Positions 47,279 to 59,326 of a stretch of DNA of 64,000 bases are shown here, piece after piece; within the stretch, counting starts at the first letter, position 1, and every line of letters begins with the position of its first letter. The DNA comes from Daldinia sp. FL1419. Taxonomy: Eukaryota > Ascomycota > Sordariomycetes > Xylariales > Hypoxylaceae. Made by a program: the position numbers and the translations under genes. The notes below the pieces were generated by a model. That model was not told the DNA's origin. It did no database searches and worked only from the letters and a program-made list of their open reading frames with translations. The stretch spans positions 62,001 to 126,000 of the forward strand of contig MU623399.1 in assembly GCA_025201765.1 (NCBI GenBank), given 5' to 3'.

Positions 47279-49285
47279 TTATGAAGCAAGTATAACCGCA
47301 ATGATAGCACTACCACCAATGGCTAACCACATCTCAATACTATTTCTCTGCCTCGAAATGGAGGCGCTTGACGGCGTCGCAGTAGCCGTAAATAAGCCGG
47401 TTAGTTGTTTTGTGGCTGTTGAGGGATCAGCGACGGCGGAAGCAGGTGGTGGCGTTACTGTCGGGCTTATTTGTAGAACGCCGTTAACAACAAAACCATC
47501 GTCGTTGAGAATAGCCTTCTGTTGTTCTTCACTACAGCTACCGGGCACATCGCGGAGCCAGCAGGTTGGCGAGGGGGCAGAGGGGAGATTAAGAGCGCTG
47601 CTGGCTTCGGTCGTGCCCGTGGTGTTGTACGTGGAAAGATCGATGTCCTCGCCAGTAGACACGCTATCGCCGCGGATGACTCGCGCGAATAGCTCAAAAG
47701 CCGTAGCCGGTTGGTATGCCGGTACAAAGTGGCCTGCTTGGTACACACGGCTGAAGGACAGATTACCGAATTGCCTTACTACGCCGCCGACGTAAGTGTC
47801 ATTGACAATGATGGGCGCGTACCCTGAAGATGCGAATGCCGACTCGTAGCCTGCTGTAGAAGAGGCGAGTGCCAGAGACACTGCTTCGCCGCCGAGCCAG
47901 TTGCAGATGTAGTCCCGGTCACCGTATATCAAACCTACACGTATACCCGCGGTAAGGAGTGAGGCTAGTTTCGGGACCATCGCTTCACGCTCGTAATCAC
48001 CGGTAGAAACGAAGGCTGAGGCAACTTGACTATTTGACTCTGTGTAGTTAAGGCGCGTGCCGATGGCCTTTTGGAAAGCCGGCGTATTCACGTACTCCAA
48101 ATACCGTCGTGGAGGGAATGAGTCAGGTAGAGGCGCTGCGATATCATAGAGACTACGACCCGCATCCGAGTAAGGTAGCATGACGTTGTTAGTACAGTTC
48201 TTGTAAGCGGCCTCGCAGATCTGGTTTACATCAGGGACCGAACCGCTATTATCTGGGTCCTTAGTAAAGACAGCAGTTCGGCATTGGTTAATCATATCGC
48301 GACATCCTCCCTCATTGTAGAAGCTGGCATTAGCCATTTTGGCCCTGACGGAGTTGATGGCCGGAAATCCATAGGTATTGTCGACTGCCATGACGGGATA
48401 ATACGGTGCTTGAATTAAGTCGTCAACACAGCCGTTTACGATACCGACTGAAACGAGACGGATCTCCACGGAAGTTCTATTTGAATAAGTCCCGTTGCCT
48501 CGCGCGATATTCATCTGCTCCCATTTTTGCGCAAATGCGGGGCCGTATTTCCCTCCGTAGCTCTCTGAGAACAAGTTGACGCCGAGAATGTTGTCCTTTG
48601 GAGGATTCAACTCCGGGAAAGCCCCTAAGAAGCCTTGGAGCATATGCCATGTGGCGACGGCTGCAGTCTCGGTCGTATTAGATGTGTAGTTAGCGTTCAT
48701 GGAGCTGAACGTGCCATTTAGATATGCGCTCGGCGGCAGCGAATCCGGCCTCGTGTTAGGAGGGGTATATATCTCGTTGGTAAGCAGGTTAAGGGAACCT
48801 TTCGTAGGGACGTCGTAGGAAAAACCGACCTGATTCGGCTGATCGATGAACAACATATTCGACGCTCTGTCCCAACCCCACTCCCGCGCTATGGTGGTGA
48901 ACTTGTCGGCGCCATTGTCGACTACCTCGCAAGGACCATTCTCGGTGAAGAAGCCGAACATAGAACTCGAGCCCGGGCCGCCGTTGATCCAAATTGTTAG
49001 GCTAGAATTGGCCTGCTGATCTCGCGCACCAACGAACCAGAAGAACGTATTGGTAGGAAAGTCACCCGGAAGGCTTACCCAGCCGGTATACTGCGTCTGC
49101 GACTCGAACGCAGTGTTGCAAGCCCCACGGGGCACTTTATAGCTAATCTTGATTCTCGGATCAATTGGCGACGGAATTGTCGTAAGGTTAAGGTCTTGAG
49201 GCGAGGAACTTGGAAACTGGCCATTGCTGAGATGGGATAGTGTTATAGCAGCAACTAGAACCGCATTGGCGCAGTTCAGTCGCAT
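47279..49285 (-). CDS. serine carboxypeptidase S10, secreted and probably GPI-anchored
   Basis: Single-exon 668-aa serine carboxypeptidase that removes C-terminal residues from peptides outside the cell. Seen: signal peptide MRLNCANAVLVAAITLSHLS, substrate motif WINGGPGSSS (about 99-108), nucleophile SESYGGKYGP (Ser about 242), Asp in YGDRDYICNW, His in AGHFVPAYQP. Many N-glycosylation sequons (NSS, NGT, NYT, NTT). The tail is Ser/Thr/Pro-rich and ends in a hydrophobic segment (MWLAIGGSAIIAVILAS), which suits a GPI anchor or membrane tether. All three catalytic residues are present. Divergent from the next gene. No introns, unlike most neighbours. Confidence 0.95.
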   Translation of the reverse strand: MRLNCANAVLVAAITLSHLSNGQFPSSSPQDLNLTTIPSPIDPRIKISYKVPRGACNTAFESQTQYTGWVSLPGDFPTNTFFWFVGARDQQANSSLTIWINGGPGSSSMFGFFTENGPCEVVDNGADKFTTIAREWGWDRASNMLFIDQPNQVGFSYDVPTKGSLNLLTNEIYTPPNTRPDSLPPSAYLNGTFSSMNANYTSNTTETAAVATWHMLQGFLGAFPELNPPKDNILGVNLFSESYGGKYGPAFAQKWEQMNIARGNGTYSNRTSVEIRLVSVGIVNGCVDDLIQAPYYPVMAVDNTYGFPAINSVRAKMANASFYNEGGCRDMINQCRTAVFTKDPDNSGSVPDVNQICEAAYKNCTNNVMLPYSDAGRSLYDIAAPLPDSFPPRRYLEYVNTPAFQKAIGTRLNYTESNSQVASAFVSTGDYEREAMVPKLASLLTAGIRVGLIYGDRDYICNWLGGEAVSLALASSTAGYESAFASSGYAPIIVNDTYVGGVVRQFGNLSFSRVYQAGHFVPAYQPATAFELFARVIRGDSVSTGEDIDLSTYNTTGTTEASSALNLPSAPSPTCWLRDVPGSCSEEQQKAILNDDGFVVNGVLQISPTVTPPPASAVADPSTATKQLTGLFTATATPSSASISRQRNSIEMWLAIGGSAIIAVILAS

Positions 49286-49972
49286 TATCGCCGTCTATCG
49301 GTCGTCATTCTTTGTCGCGATTGGCTCTCAGCCTAGGAGATAGGTAGGATCTAAGGCTACGAGAACCAAAGCGAGTCAGAATGAAGGTGAGCAGTATAAA
49401 AGAAATTAGTCGATAGGATATAAGTAATGTCTTGAAGTCAATAGTTTACACGAACGAATACCTTATGTTAGATGTAAGTGAAGTGGGTAGGTTCATGACG
49501 GCGGACTCCTGCGGGGCAGACTTGTAAATCAATCTAGCCCCGTATCCGCACTAGCGTCGGGTACCTTGCATTAGATAACCCGCGATTGCGCGATCGCATT
49601 GGCGTATGTACCTAGGTGCATAATAGTACTCGATTTATGCAGTCTTTAATGAAAGGAGAGTAATTGTTCAAGGCTTCCATGTAGTTAGTTAGGAATTATC
49701 TTTGTAATAGTTCCTTTGCATGGCAATATCTTCAGTCTTTATCATGTGACAACGCAAACATATAATATAAGAGGAATGGCGGGCTTCGCGTCGCAATATG
49801 CACCAAGCCCGACGCCCGCTAGCTTTCAGCTCAGCTGGGGCTGAACTTGGCCCTAGTCGACTCGAGATGGTGAAAAATCCATTGTTTTCCTTGTCTCGGG
49901 AGACTCGTCGATTAACGGTACTCCGGGTTAAATATCAAATGTACCTACGTCTGGAAAGAGTGGGAAAGCAAA
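49286..49972. promoter_or_regulatory. shared upstream region of carboxypeptidase and 49973 gene
   Basis: Genes on both sides are transcribed outward. No gene supported; an open frame at 49798-50097 overlaps the next gene in another frame and is discarded. One AGGTACCT-like motif near 49605. Confidence 0.4.
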
Positions 49973-51791
49973 ATGTCTTCGACAGGTTCTGGCTACTCGG
50001 CCACCGACATCATCACGTTCATTGGTGTGCCCTTGGCCGTACTTGGCGTATTGCCTATTCTCTACAACACCGTCGCGACGCTGGCCGCCTTATCTAAGAT
50101 TAAGCGTATGCTGAGACACGGTCGCTTGACAGCCTTGACACGCAGTGATGTGGTAAACCGAGTCATCGAAGTGGAACTACCACGGTATGCCGTCACCCCA
50201 TGTGATCGTTTCGAGGAGACGGAGCTATACTGGCGCCCTTCTCGACAGCCTAGCTCCATCCCCGGCGGAACGTGGACGACTTTCAACTGGCAGACTCGCG
50301 CTATTGGCGCCAAGACTCAACGCGTAGAATATGCCGACCAGCTCCGACAGCCGCAGGTCGACGTAGCGTTCGACAAGCTCATCGCTTATTTACTAGACCT
50401 AGGCGCTATCCCTGATGCGCACGGCTGGAAGCTATTGCGTTCGACGGGGCTTTGGACTCCTATGGGCTGCACGTTGATGAAGTCGCCCGATGGGCAACAC
50501 GAGGCGTTGACCATCGCTCCTTTGGACGATTCCGATGGACATCTGTCTCTTAAGGCAAGTTGGTCGCCATATTGGACAACGCGAGACTTTTCTTCCTTGC
50601 CCCCTTATTGGATTAGCCTTCCTCCTCCTCCTCCTCCTCGGCCAGAATCAAACCAAGCCACTGAAGTTGTTGGACCCAAAGAGACCAGCTCCGCGGCTTC
50701 GGAAGGGGCTGAAGTGGGCGATCAAGAACAGGCCAAGGAGAAGGGGAACGGTAGCTTACGTAAAGAGTCGCTCGACTCGATACAGAAGCAAACCGAGAAG
50801 AACACTAGAACGGCTATAACATGCCAGATCTCAGTTGACGGCCTCGTATCCGCAAAGAGCCAGCAGGACAGGATACCAGTCTCACCGATTGACTTGGAAA
50901 GCCTCTACGTCGAACATCTTCGGATCCACCCGGGAAGAACCGAGGGCATTTGGTTTTCCAGTGTCGCGACAGCCTACGGGACTTCGAGTCAGACTGTATT
51001 ATGGAACTACAAGATTCCCAACGAGATACTCGTCTTTTCCCGACGGCACAGTGTACCATGCGGTGTTCTTGTGCTCCTAGGTGTGGTAGATGAATCGCAG
51101 ACACCTCAATGGGCTACCAATTATAACGGACAAGAAGAGGCCCGAGAGTTATTCTTCCGGCGGAGCACCGAACAGCGTGCTGCTGTGATGGCCGAGTCGA
51201 GGATGACCCCTCCTCAGAGGGAAATTGCTGCTCGGGAAAGAACGCAGAGGGAAACGAGCCAGAGATTGCAAGATAGTAAGTAGCGGTAGCCTCGTATACT
51301 GGTTTATTTGGGCTGACGCCTCGGACTTATCTAATGCTTGGATAGTGCGCGACCGTGCGAGACTCGAGAGCCAGCGCCGTGAAATACGCACTTCCGAAGC
51401 GCTACAGAGTCCAAAATGGGACACGAAACTCATAGCGGAGCATTATCTCCAATGGTTGAAGAAAAATGAAGACCGTGCAGCGGATATTGGTATTGCAATC
51501 AACGCCGATTTAACGCTCAGAGACATTGTCGGCTCACTATTACACCGAATGGTCCTTGATGGCCAGTTTGCATCGTCAATATGCAAGATGCTCGATTTAT
51601 GGAAGGCATGGGCAGATAACGGTGGTATGAGGCGATCTGATCTAGACGCTCTATGCGAGGACCATGTACCCTTTGCCTTGGCTACTCTCCTAATCGCTCT
51701 AATTAAGGATACATCTACGGAACACGAGGGCACGCTGTCGTTGGATTTGCAGGAATGTCTACGAATGTGGAAAACTGTAAGGTTGGGGTAA
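49973..51791 (+). CDS. uncharacterised fungal protein with one N-terminal membrane segment
   Basis: Not recognised. Exons 49973-51275 and 51346-51791 (70-nt intron, phase 1) give 582 aa. Seen: a hydrophobic helix near the N-terminus (TDIITFIGVPLAVLGVLPIL), a probable globular part with many Trp/Pro (PCDRFEETELYWRPS, KLLRSTGLWTPMGCTL), a poly-Pro run (PPPPPPRPE) leading into an acidic/basic low-complexity linker, a second conserved-looking part (RIHPGRTEGIWFSSVATAYGT), and an Arg/Glu-rich probable coiled coil before an all-helical C-terminus (HYLQWLKKNEDRAADIG). The exon join is supported by continuity of that helix. Family unknown to me; likely a membrane-anchored cytosolic protein. Confidence 0.75.
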
Positions 51792-53377
51792 TAATATACG
51801 TGGAAGGGAGGCTTCGTATAATAGTTTAACTTACTTTGATACACCTGTTCTATGCAGAATCTTTCGATGATACGATCCTAACACAGTTCTGCTAGAGTAT
51901 AGGCCACGTCACACCGGTCCTAACTTAATCCTCGAGAAATACAATACCGCGCTGAAATTTAGTTAGATGGCAAATTGTACTATAGTCTCCTCCTATTCCA
52001 ACCCCGAGGTTTCGTCAAATCGTCGGTTCGACCTAACGTCTTCCTAAGCGCAACTCGTCGTAGCGGTACCCCTGAAGGCCGCACAAAGCACCGAGAAACT
52101 TTCTCGACGATAAATTCATAAGCCGCGTTCGAGGGATGCCTTTTAGATTGATACCTACTAGTCAAATACCACGATATCCTCTATTTTAGTAGCGTTGATG
52201 TACTCTACCTAGGTCGCACAAGGGAGACGGCGATAATACAAGCTATAGAAACCTCATTACGAATTTCCCCAGAAATCCTGTTTTGCTAGATATTTTTAAC
52301 TTTTATTCTTTTCGGTCTACATAGTAGAGAACTGGCAAGAATAGACTCCTGTTTCAAAGGCATGATATGGCGCGTTGGTTGTATTTATGCATAAGCCACA
52401 TGCGTTCCTTGCTTGGGGGCGTTTTAGTTATACCTATAATTACAAGGCGATCCGTGTTGAAAACTCCGGGGCTCGGGCTTAAGCCCTTTCATGCTGTACT
52501 CCTTGCGGTGTCGATTATTAATTCCCTCTTTGTACCTGCTAGAGCCCTAGGTAGGTAGGTAGTTACATAGCCCCTGAGCTGGCGTTTTTGCGGTCGCTAC
52601 GCGGTTTGGTAGTAAATACAATAGTTACACGTAAGTGCTTCGCTATACTCTCGAAACAAATCAAATATATCGTTCAATAGTCATGTCTCACTTATTGGAA
52701 GTATATTAGCCCCAAAGTTAAAATAGCCTTAGCAAGGCTATGAAGTCTAGGTTAGTCCCTTGCATTATCACCAATCTCCATCTCCTATGTAGGCATTTCG
52801 CATCTGCGAACCAGGTTCGATGCTTTATTTATTTCTATTTTTAGAAGCAGCTCGCTCGTGAGCACATTACAGTACAGACGTCTTGTAGTACGTTACCCCA
52901 TCGGAAACAACACGTAGCCGAATGTTGTCGTGAATTGCTCCGGACGTACAGAGCAATCATGTCTCGGCTCCTGACGCGGGACTCGAAGGATTGAGCTTGT
53001 CTTGGAATTTATTGATACACCATAGGGAGCGCGGTCAATGGTATGAATAAATCAAGGGCGAAGAATTTATCCCCTGACGCGACGCAAACGAGAATTAATT
53101 AGATTATTATATTTTAATGTGTTACAGGTGCGTCAAGGTTGTAGAGTGGGTGATACGATAGCTTTAGAGAAACATGGCACCGGACAGTGAAATTGCTGAG
53201 CCTTATGCAACATCATAAATTATATGGTATATTTCTTGATAAACATATAGGAGGGTAACACGCCAGAATATATGCAACGAATTGACCAACCAACGCCGGC
53301 CCAATGCAAGATTAGCCCCTATACCACTGCTAGATGATTAAAATGCACTCGCCTCTAGCTTGTCCACTCATATAGGT
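51792..53377. other. 1.6-kb intergenic region
   Basis: Between convergent genes; no gene, RNA or repeat array supported. One AGGTACCT-like motif near 52550. Confidence 0.5.
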
Positions 53378-55047
53378 CTAGATTGGTTTACCCTTAACTA
53401 GGAAAGGGTGGGCCTCCGTGTTGAAAACCCACGTGTTGTCGTGATTGGCATTGACCTGCCACTCCGCATCGTCTGCCTGGATTAGGTAGCTGTACTTCAG
53501 GACCTCGGCGAACCAGAAGCTCTCCTGGAAGTCGTCGAAACTACCACCACCCTCGGTGTTTATATCTGTGATGGAGCTATATCCGACACCAGCGCTGCAA
53601 GTCTTATTGATGTTCTGGAATGCTTCCCACGCCCAGTCCTGGTACTTGGTATCCCCAGTTGCGCGGTAGGCGTAGTAAAAACTCTCAATAACCTCTGGTC
53701 GCAAAACGTAGCTGCTGCCCCCAGATGGGATCCAGAAACCAGCCTTATCGTAGAAACCGGCGGCATCTTCTGGGGGTGGCTGGTTGTTACTAGCGTTGGT
53801 GGCTATATTGCCGTCTTGCCAGTTGAATACCTCGGGTCCAATACCAGTGACGGTTGCGGTGTATGTCTCGTGACACGCGTTCACAAGGTCGAGTCCGAAT
53901 TTAGTGTACTTGTCCTCATCAAGGGTCAAACCACCAAGGATGAAGCTACCTCCGTCAAAGCATGCGAGATGAGTTGACACAAATTGAAGCTGGTCGCGCC
54001 CACCATAGGCAGCAAGAAATGTCAAGTCGGGGCGACTGGTTGGGTGGGATGCTAAGTACTTGATACTGGAGTCGGCGGCGGCGATCCAGCGGTCCTTGTA
54101 AAGGCCGAAATGTTCCTGGTCATAGACATACATTTTGATGAGATACTCGTAATACGAGTCCGTGCCGCCGTTCCAGCCGCCGCTGGAGTCAGCGAAAGTG
54201 CCGTCGGAGATTTTGACATTGGTTCCAATTAATCCGGGGTACGGCTCGCCTACGTCTGGATTGCGTACATTGAGAAGGTAGTCCTCGGCAACTTGTGTTA
54301 AATTCGCGTATTTATCATCCCCGGTAATGTCACTTAAGTGAGTCCACTCGAGCACCAGGGTTCCGATTGTGGCAATACCATTAGTACTATCACCACCAAC
54401 GTGATACCCGTCCGAGCTGTAGAGGAGTGTATTAACGGGGATTCCGCTGGGAGTGTTGAAAGTCACGCTCAGAACATCGGCCAAACTAATCGCCTTCTCA
54501 AGAATTTTATCAACCGACGCCTGGTCCTTTGCGTACTCGTTGAGAGGTCCATTCAAAAAATCATATGCTGATGAATCGTGAGTCCATGATCAAGTAAAAA
54601 GCAACTCTCGCTCGCTCACCTGAGAGTAAACCTGCTAGGTAACGGATGGTAGTCTCAAATACAGAGACGTTCTCGGAGTCGGGAGCAGTAGCGTTGAAGT
54701 TAATGGTGTTAATGTGCTCTACAATAGCGCTGATAACATCCGCGTTCCCCATTACGAGAGCGGTTGAGATGGCATCGACCGCACTGGCTCCCCATCCATT
54801 TCTGTCACTTTTAGTTAGTTCACGCTTTAAAAGACTTCAACATGTTTACAAACCGGTCATTTTGGTACGTCTTCGAGATAGGCCTCAAAGTGTCGTTCGG
54901 GAACGCGTATTGATAGTAGCCGTCCCAGGATCGTTGGAACGCCGCTTTGACGGCATCAGCTCTGTCAGGATGAGACACGTAGGACGGCTGAGCCAAAGCG
55001 TAGGAGGCGCCGCCTAGGAAGGCAAGTGCTTGTTTAACGTTCACCAT
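53378..55047 (-). CDS. GH47 class I alpha-1,2-mannosidase, secreted
   Basis: Mannosyl-oligosaccharide alpha-1,2-mannosidase that trims N-glycans, by family knowledge. Exons 55047-54854, 54801-54620 and 54567-53378 give 521 aa. Seen: signal peptide MVNVKQALAFLGGASYALAQ, then AAFQRSWDGYYQYAFPND, NGWGASAVDAISTALVMG (rebuilt over intron 1), FETTIRYLAGLLSAYDF (rebuilt over intron 2), GGWNGGTDSYYEYLIK, HLACFDGGSFILGG, LRPEVIESFYYAYRATGD, SFWFAEVLKYSYL and the Ca2+-binding NTEAHPF near the end. No C-terminal retention signal, so probably secretory pathway or extracellular. Introns are 52 nt each, the first with GAACTAAC branch. Confidence 0.95.
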
Positions 55048-57669
55048 GGTCCCGCGATATATGACGCTTCAGCTCTTCTAAGATGTTACAAGAACTCAAG
55101 AGAATAGGCCTGTGGACCGAGCCAAGGAGGGTTTAAATGGCTAAGGATAGGAATGAAGAAGGGAAATGAAAGAAGGAAATAAGCCCGAATCTTATACTTA
55201 GTCTAGATGTTACGGTATGTGAGCTAGACATGGGGAAATGGGGGGGCCTTCGGGGTTGTGGCGATCTGCTAAAGAAGGCCAATATTTGTCACCTGCATAA
55301 GCCATATCTACCAAGTCGGTGCCCTGTGTAATGTAATATTTGGATGGAAGGTAGAGAATAATTTGACTGCAATAGCAGGGATATTCATGGATATCATCAT
55401 GCCTGTACGTAGCAAGTTATGCCTGTAAATGTAAGTTTAAGTGTGTGTGGATGTGCGTATGTGCGTATGTGAGGGTATGTGGCACTGTAGCTCAAAACCA
55501 ACAGCACGGGCAGCCAACCTTGGCCCGTAGTCTTATCAATATGTATCAATGAGGATCAATATGGGTGTAAGCGTTGTCTTTGCGGCTCGTAAGTTCATTA
55601 GGGAGACGCGGGTCATTCTCTGATACCGTCTAGCAAAGGCAGGGAAACTAAAGCGTGCCCGGCATGGGAGCTAAGGGTCCCTGCAATGCGACTTTGATGA
55701 TCACAGACTGTAAGCACGAGGATCCCAGGTCTCACTCATAAAGGACCGCGTGGCGCAGATTGAACATCACGAATATGTTACCCCGAATAGCTCATATGAT
55801 AAAGCGCTTGGGAGATACCATAATTAGGATTAGAAACCTACTTGGCGACGAAGGGAGGAACGTTACCAGTTGGAAGTCCTGGACCTCTAACCACCTAGGT
55901 TAACCACTTACTAGTGCCGTCTTCCGTACAATACATCGTCGAAATGGCGGATACTTGATAATTAACAGAATGTATGACCTTCCGAAAGGGGTAACGGATC
56001 TGCAGGTCCAAGGAAACATGGCCAAAGAAAAGCAGGATTAGGGAAGAGGATAACGGGCCGTAAACAATATGGAGATTCCAGGTTCGGTGTCTTGTGACCA
56101 AGACACAAGCAAAAGAAAAAGAAGAAGAAAACACCGCTTGATGACCAAGGCGAAGTTGAACGGAAAATACCATAGCCAAGGCGTTGGGTACCAAAGGTCA
56201 AGTATGTTGTCTTAGACTAGGAACTTGTGCCGGGACCCTGTGGTAGGATTGTGTACATAATTGTGTATTTTTCAACAGGTATACATATCTGTGCTATTGC
56301 TATGAGGTCAGTGGATGTTAGCACATGTTCTCCTACATGCAAAAGCAAAGTAATAAATTCGTAGGTACATAAGGTACCTAATAGGACATAAGCGGCGGCA
56401 GCTAGGGCTACTACCTAGTGTTATTAACGGTTGGCAATTTGGCGAGGAACTACTACGGAATCGTGGCTTCTATACAATTCAACGTTACTGGACAAGTGCC
56501 TGAATCTGACCTCTCCCCCCACACTATTTAGCGCCGGCCCCCGACCCCAACTATTTTAATTAAGCTCCGGTACCTTACCCCAAAACCGAAGCTTAGGTTC
56601 GGCACCCCGTAGGCAAGCTCGGTCGAGGTAAGAATTAACTCAGCAATTATCTAAGCTGATGTGCGGGGAACCCATGTGAAAATAGACAAAAAAACAAAAA
56701 AAAAAAGGGGAGGGGGTAGGGGGGGCACAAACCGCCGAGATTAAAGATTCGGATGCTCGCAGGTACCGATCGATGATGGGTTCACCTATTGTATGCGCAT
56801 AATATACTATATCCATCTCAGTACCCACATTTATTGTTTATTGTAGAATGTGTAACACCAACTTGTTGCGCAAGATGTTGCGTTGCATATACATACCTCC
56901 TAAACTGACACAAGAAAAAGGAATATTTGAAGAATACACAACGTATCGTATATGCATTATTTCAAGCAAGACAGCATACGTCTATCTATAATAATATTTT
57001 TGACGCAGGGCCTTTATGATCCGATTCGTGCTTGACTTTGACGTGTTACTCGTGATAACTTGCCCCCCGGGGATCTATTGCTGCGAGGGGCCCTTGCACG
57101 ACGTCATTTCTTTCTTAAAGCCGGATAAGGAATGTTAAGCATATTTCCGGAGAATATCCAAGGAATTTTTTGAAAATTGCCCGCGGAATCTTTACATTTG
57201 GAAATATGGATACATGCGTATCTGTGCGACTGCGCATAATTCCTACGGGGATCTCCCAAGCTCCAAGACAAACCTGAATTGAAGCTAAATTTTGCAGTCA
57301 GACCGCTTCGAACCAAGATTCCTGGGGAAATCCACCAGGCAGCCCCCCCACTGGCGCCTTGCGTTACTATGAAGGGTACCTAACGTATCAGGTAGCTCCG
57401 ACTTCTACCTAAATGTGATTGGTTATATTGGAAGCTATATGATCTGACCGAGATCATAGGGGAATAGGCATCGTGGATACAATATTCCTTATTGTGATAC
57501 CGTGCTCAAATACCTCCTCAAATATCTGCTCATAAACGGCGGAGTTTCCCACCAGGCTATTCAAGCTACATTATCGCACTCAAGATATTAAAGATATTAT
57601 AATATTGATCGGAAGACTCCGAATGAGAGGCCTGGCCCGCCCAAACTAGGCAGGTATCATCGTCGTATC
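55048..57669. other. 2.6-kb intergenic region upstream of the mannosidase
   Basis: No gene supported; small open frames at 55895-56201, 56640-56828 and 57104-57316 have no motif. It has a GT/TATG-rich tract near 55430-55480, AAG-rich stretches near 56110 and A/G homopolymers near 56690-56730. Confidence 0.5.
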
Positions 57670-58884
57670 CTATCCCTTGTCCCTGAGCTTTGCCAAAGCC
57701 GCGGCTATTCCATCGCTCAGTTTGTCTTCCTCGCGTGGTTTTGAAGTCGAGCTAGACGGTTGTTCTTGCGCCATTGTCTTCTTGGACTCCTCAATAGCTG
57801 CTGCCAGCATTGCTTCTTCGTCATATTCATCTATAGTAGAATATTGACCCTGCCGATCCCGCGGAGGTTCTGAAGGGGACCCATTCTGTGGTTGCAGAGT
57901 AGCACTATCTCGAGAAAAAGTCGCTGCCATACTAGGCATATCCCTACGTGGTGCTCGATTTAACGGGATAGCGTTGTCGGCAGCGATATTGTTCCCTTCA
58001 TCAAGGCGTCTCTTAGCCGCGCGTTGGACTCGGAACGGCTCTTCCACAACGCTACACCACTTCTTGACTTTCTTTTCTCCCCAGCCGCTGATAACGGCAA
58101 CTTGTTCAGGGTCGGCGTTGATTGCATTCTTCAAACTACCAAACGCGCTGACGAGAGAGATAGCATCAGCCTTATTGATCCCCCTAGGCACCGTCACAAA
58201 CTCAACGAGCTTCTCGGGGTAGCTCGTAGCTTGCTGACCCTTGATAGCGCCGAAATTTGCATGTTCGTAGGACTTGTATAATTCGAGGTATCTGGCGGCT
58301 TCAGCAGCAGACCAACAAAGAATTATGGTGACATTGTTGATTAACGAGGTTTTAGAGAGCTCCCGTAACGAATCTTCGTGGTTAGGTATATCAACCATAG
58401 TTAACAGGATACGCAGGTTGAATTTGCCTTGTAGGTTGCGGATTCGTGTATATATGTACTCGGGATGTAGTCGGTGATATTTGAGGCTTAGAAAGAGGGC
58501 ACAGGTCGTTAAGCCCAGGCCATAGTCGGCCGGAATGTCGCTGTATTCCCATGCGACTGAACGTAGGGATGCCAGTACGGGGTTCCCCTTTTGGCGCGGC
58601 GATACTAAAATCGAAGAACCAGAAGAGCGCTGAGGTAAAGCTTGGGGCGTCGGTTGGACGATTTTAGGCGCGGATGAGTTGGAAACTGGCGGTGGTTTAT
58701 CTAGACGTTGAGGCGTCGGCTGTTGTATCTTTTGAGGAACTGGCTGCTGAATTCTTTGGGGAATAGGTTGTTGAACACGGTTTGTAGGTTGAGATCTAGT
58801 CTGGCTAGAGCTACTTCCAGCTGCAGAAGAGGCCAAGGCAGATAAAAAATCTGCATCGGCGCCGAAATCGTCGTCGTCGTCCAT
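57670..58884 (-). CDS. rad10: DNA repair protein Rad10/ERCC1
   Basis: Non-catalytic partner of the XPF/Rad1 nuclease in nucleotide excision repair and mitotic recombination; nuclear. Single exon, 404 aa. Seen: an acidic start MDDDDDFGADADFL, a low-complexity stretch with repeats of QQPxPQ (about 39-60), the central ERCC1 domain from GNPVLASLRSVAWEYSDIPADYGLG (about 105-220) with LSLKYHRLHPEYIY, then the helix-hairpin-helix half (SLVSAFGSLKNAI, VISGWGEKKVKKW). The acidic C-terminal tail (EEAMLAAAIEESKK) resembles a ubiquitin-interacting motif (inference). The QQP repeat region is not a usual part of the family core and is likely species-specific. Confidence 0.96.
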   Translation of the reverse strand: MDDDDDFGADADFLSALASSAAGSSSSQTRSQPTNRVQQPIPQRIQQPVPQKIQQPTPQRLDKPPPVSNSSAPKIVQPTPQALPQRSSGSSILVSPRQKGNPVLASLRSVAWEYSDIPADYGLGLTTCALFLSLKYHRLHPEYIYTRIRNLQGKFNLRILLTMVDIPNHEDSLRELSKTSLINNVTIILCWSAAEAARYLELYKSYEHANFGAIKGQQATSYPEKLVEFVTVPRGINKADAISLVSAFGSLKNAINADPEQVAVISGWGEKKVKKWCSVVEEPFRVQRAAKRRLDEGNNIAADNAIPLNRAPRRDMPSMAATFSRDSATLQPQNGSPSEPPRDRQGQYSTIDEYDEEAMLAAAIEESKKTMAQEQPSSSTSKPREEDKLSDGIAAALAKLRDKG

Positions 58885-59326
58885 CCTCGCGGTATCCGAT
58901 TATGAGAGAATCACGTATTATCAATCAATTGACGAGACGCGAAGATGTACATACTTGATGCAGGCAACCAGCGTCATCAAGTCAGACCCTAAGCCAAATA
59001 CGTTTTAGCGCAAGATAAAGATCTGAGGCGGATCCAGCTGCATCGACGGGAACTAGCCACAACCAAGTACGCAGGTACCCAAGTATTCTAAATGCACTGC
59101 CACGAAACAACTCCGTCTTATTGAATTATCAAGACATCTGTTCACTTTGATCCTGCAAAACACCATACAAATAACACTGAGGATATGAGAGCTCTAACAG
59201 CAGGCTGTTGAGAGCTGTAATTCATATTCCTAACTCATATTCCTAATTCATTTACTAGATACCCCTATTGCATATATTTATATATATTAACCAGCAAATT
59301 AGGTTGGCTTTCATTAATTCTTCAAT
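58885..59326. promoter_or_regulatory. bidirectional promoter region between rad10 and a spermidine-synthase-fold gene
   Basis: 442 bp between divergent starts; both promoters must fit here. Contains ATTCATATTCCTAA-type direct repeats at 59220-59252. No gene supported. Confidence 0.5.
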
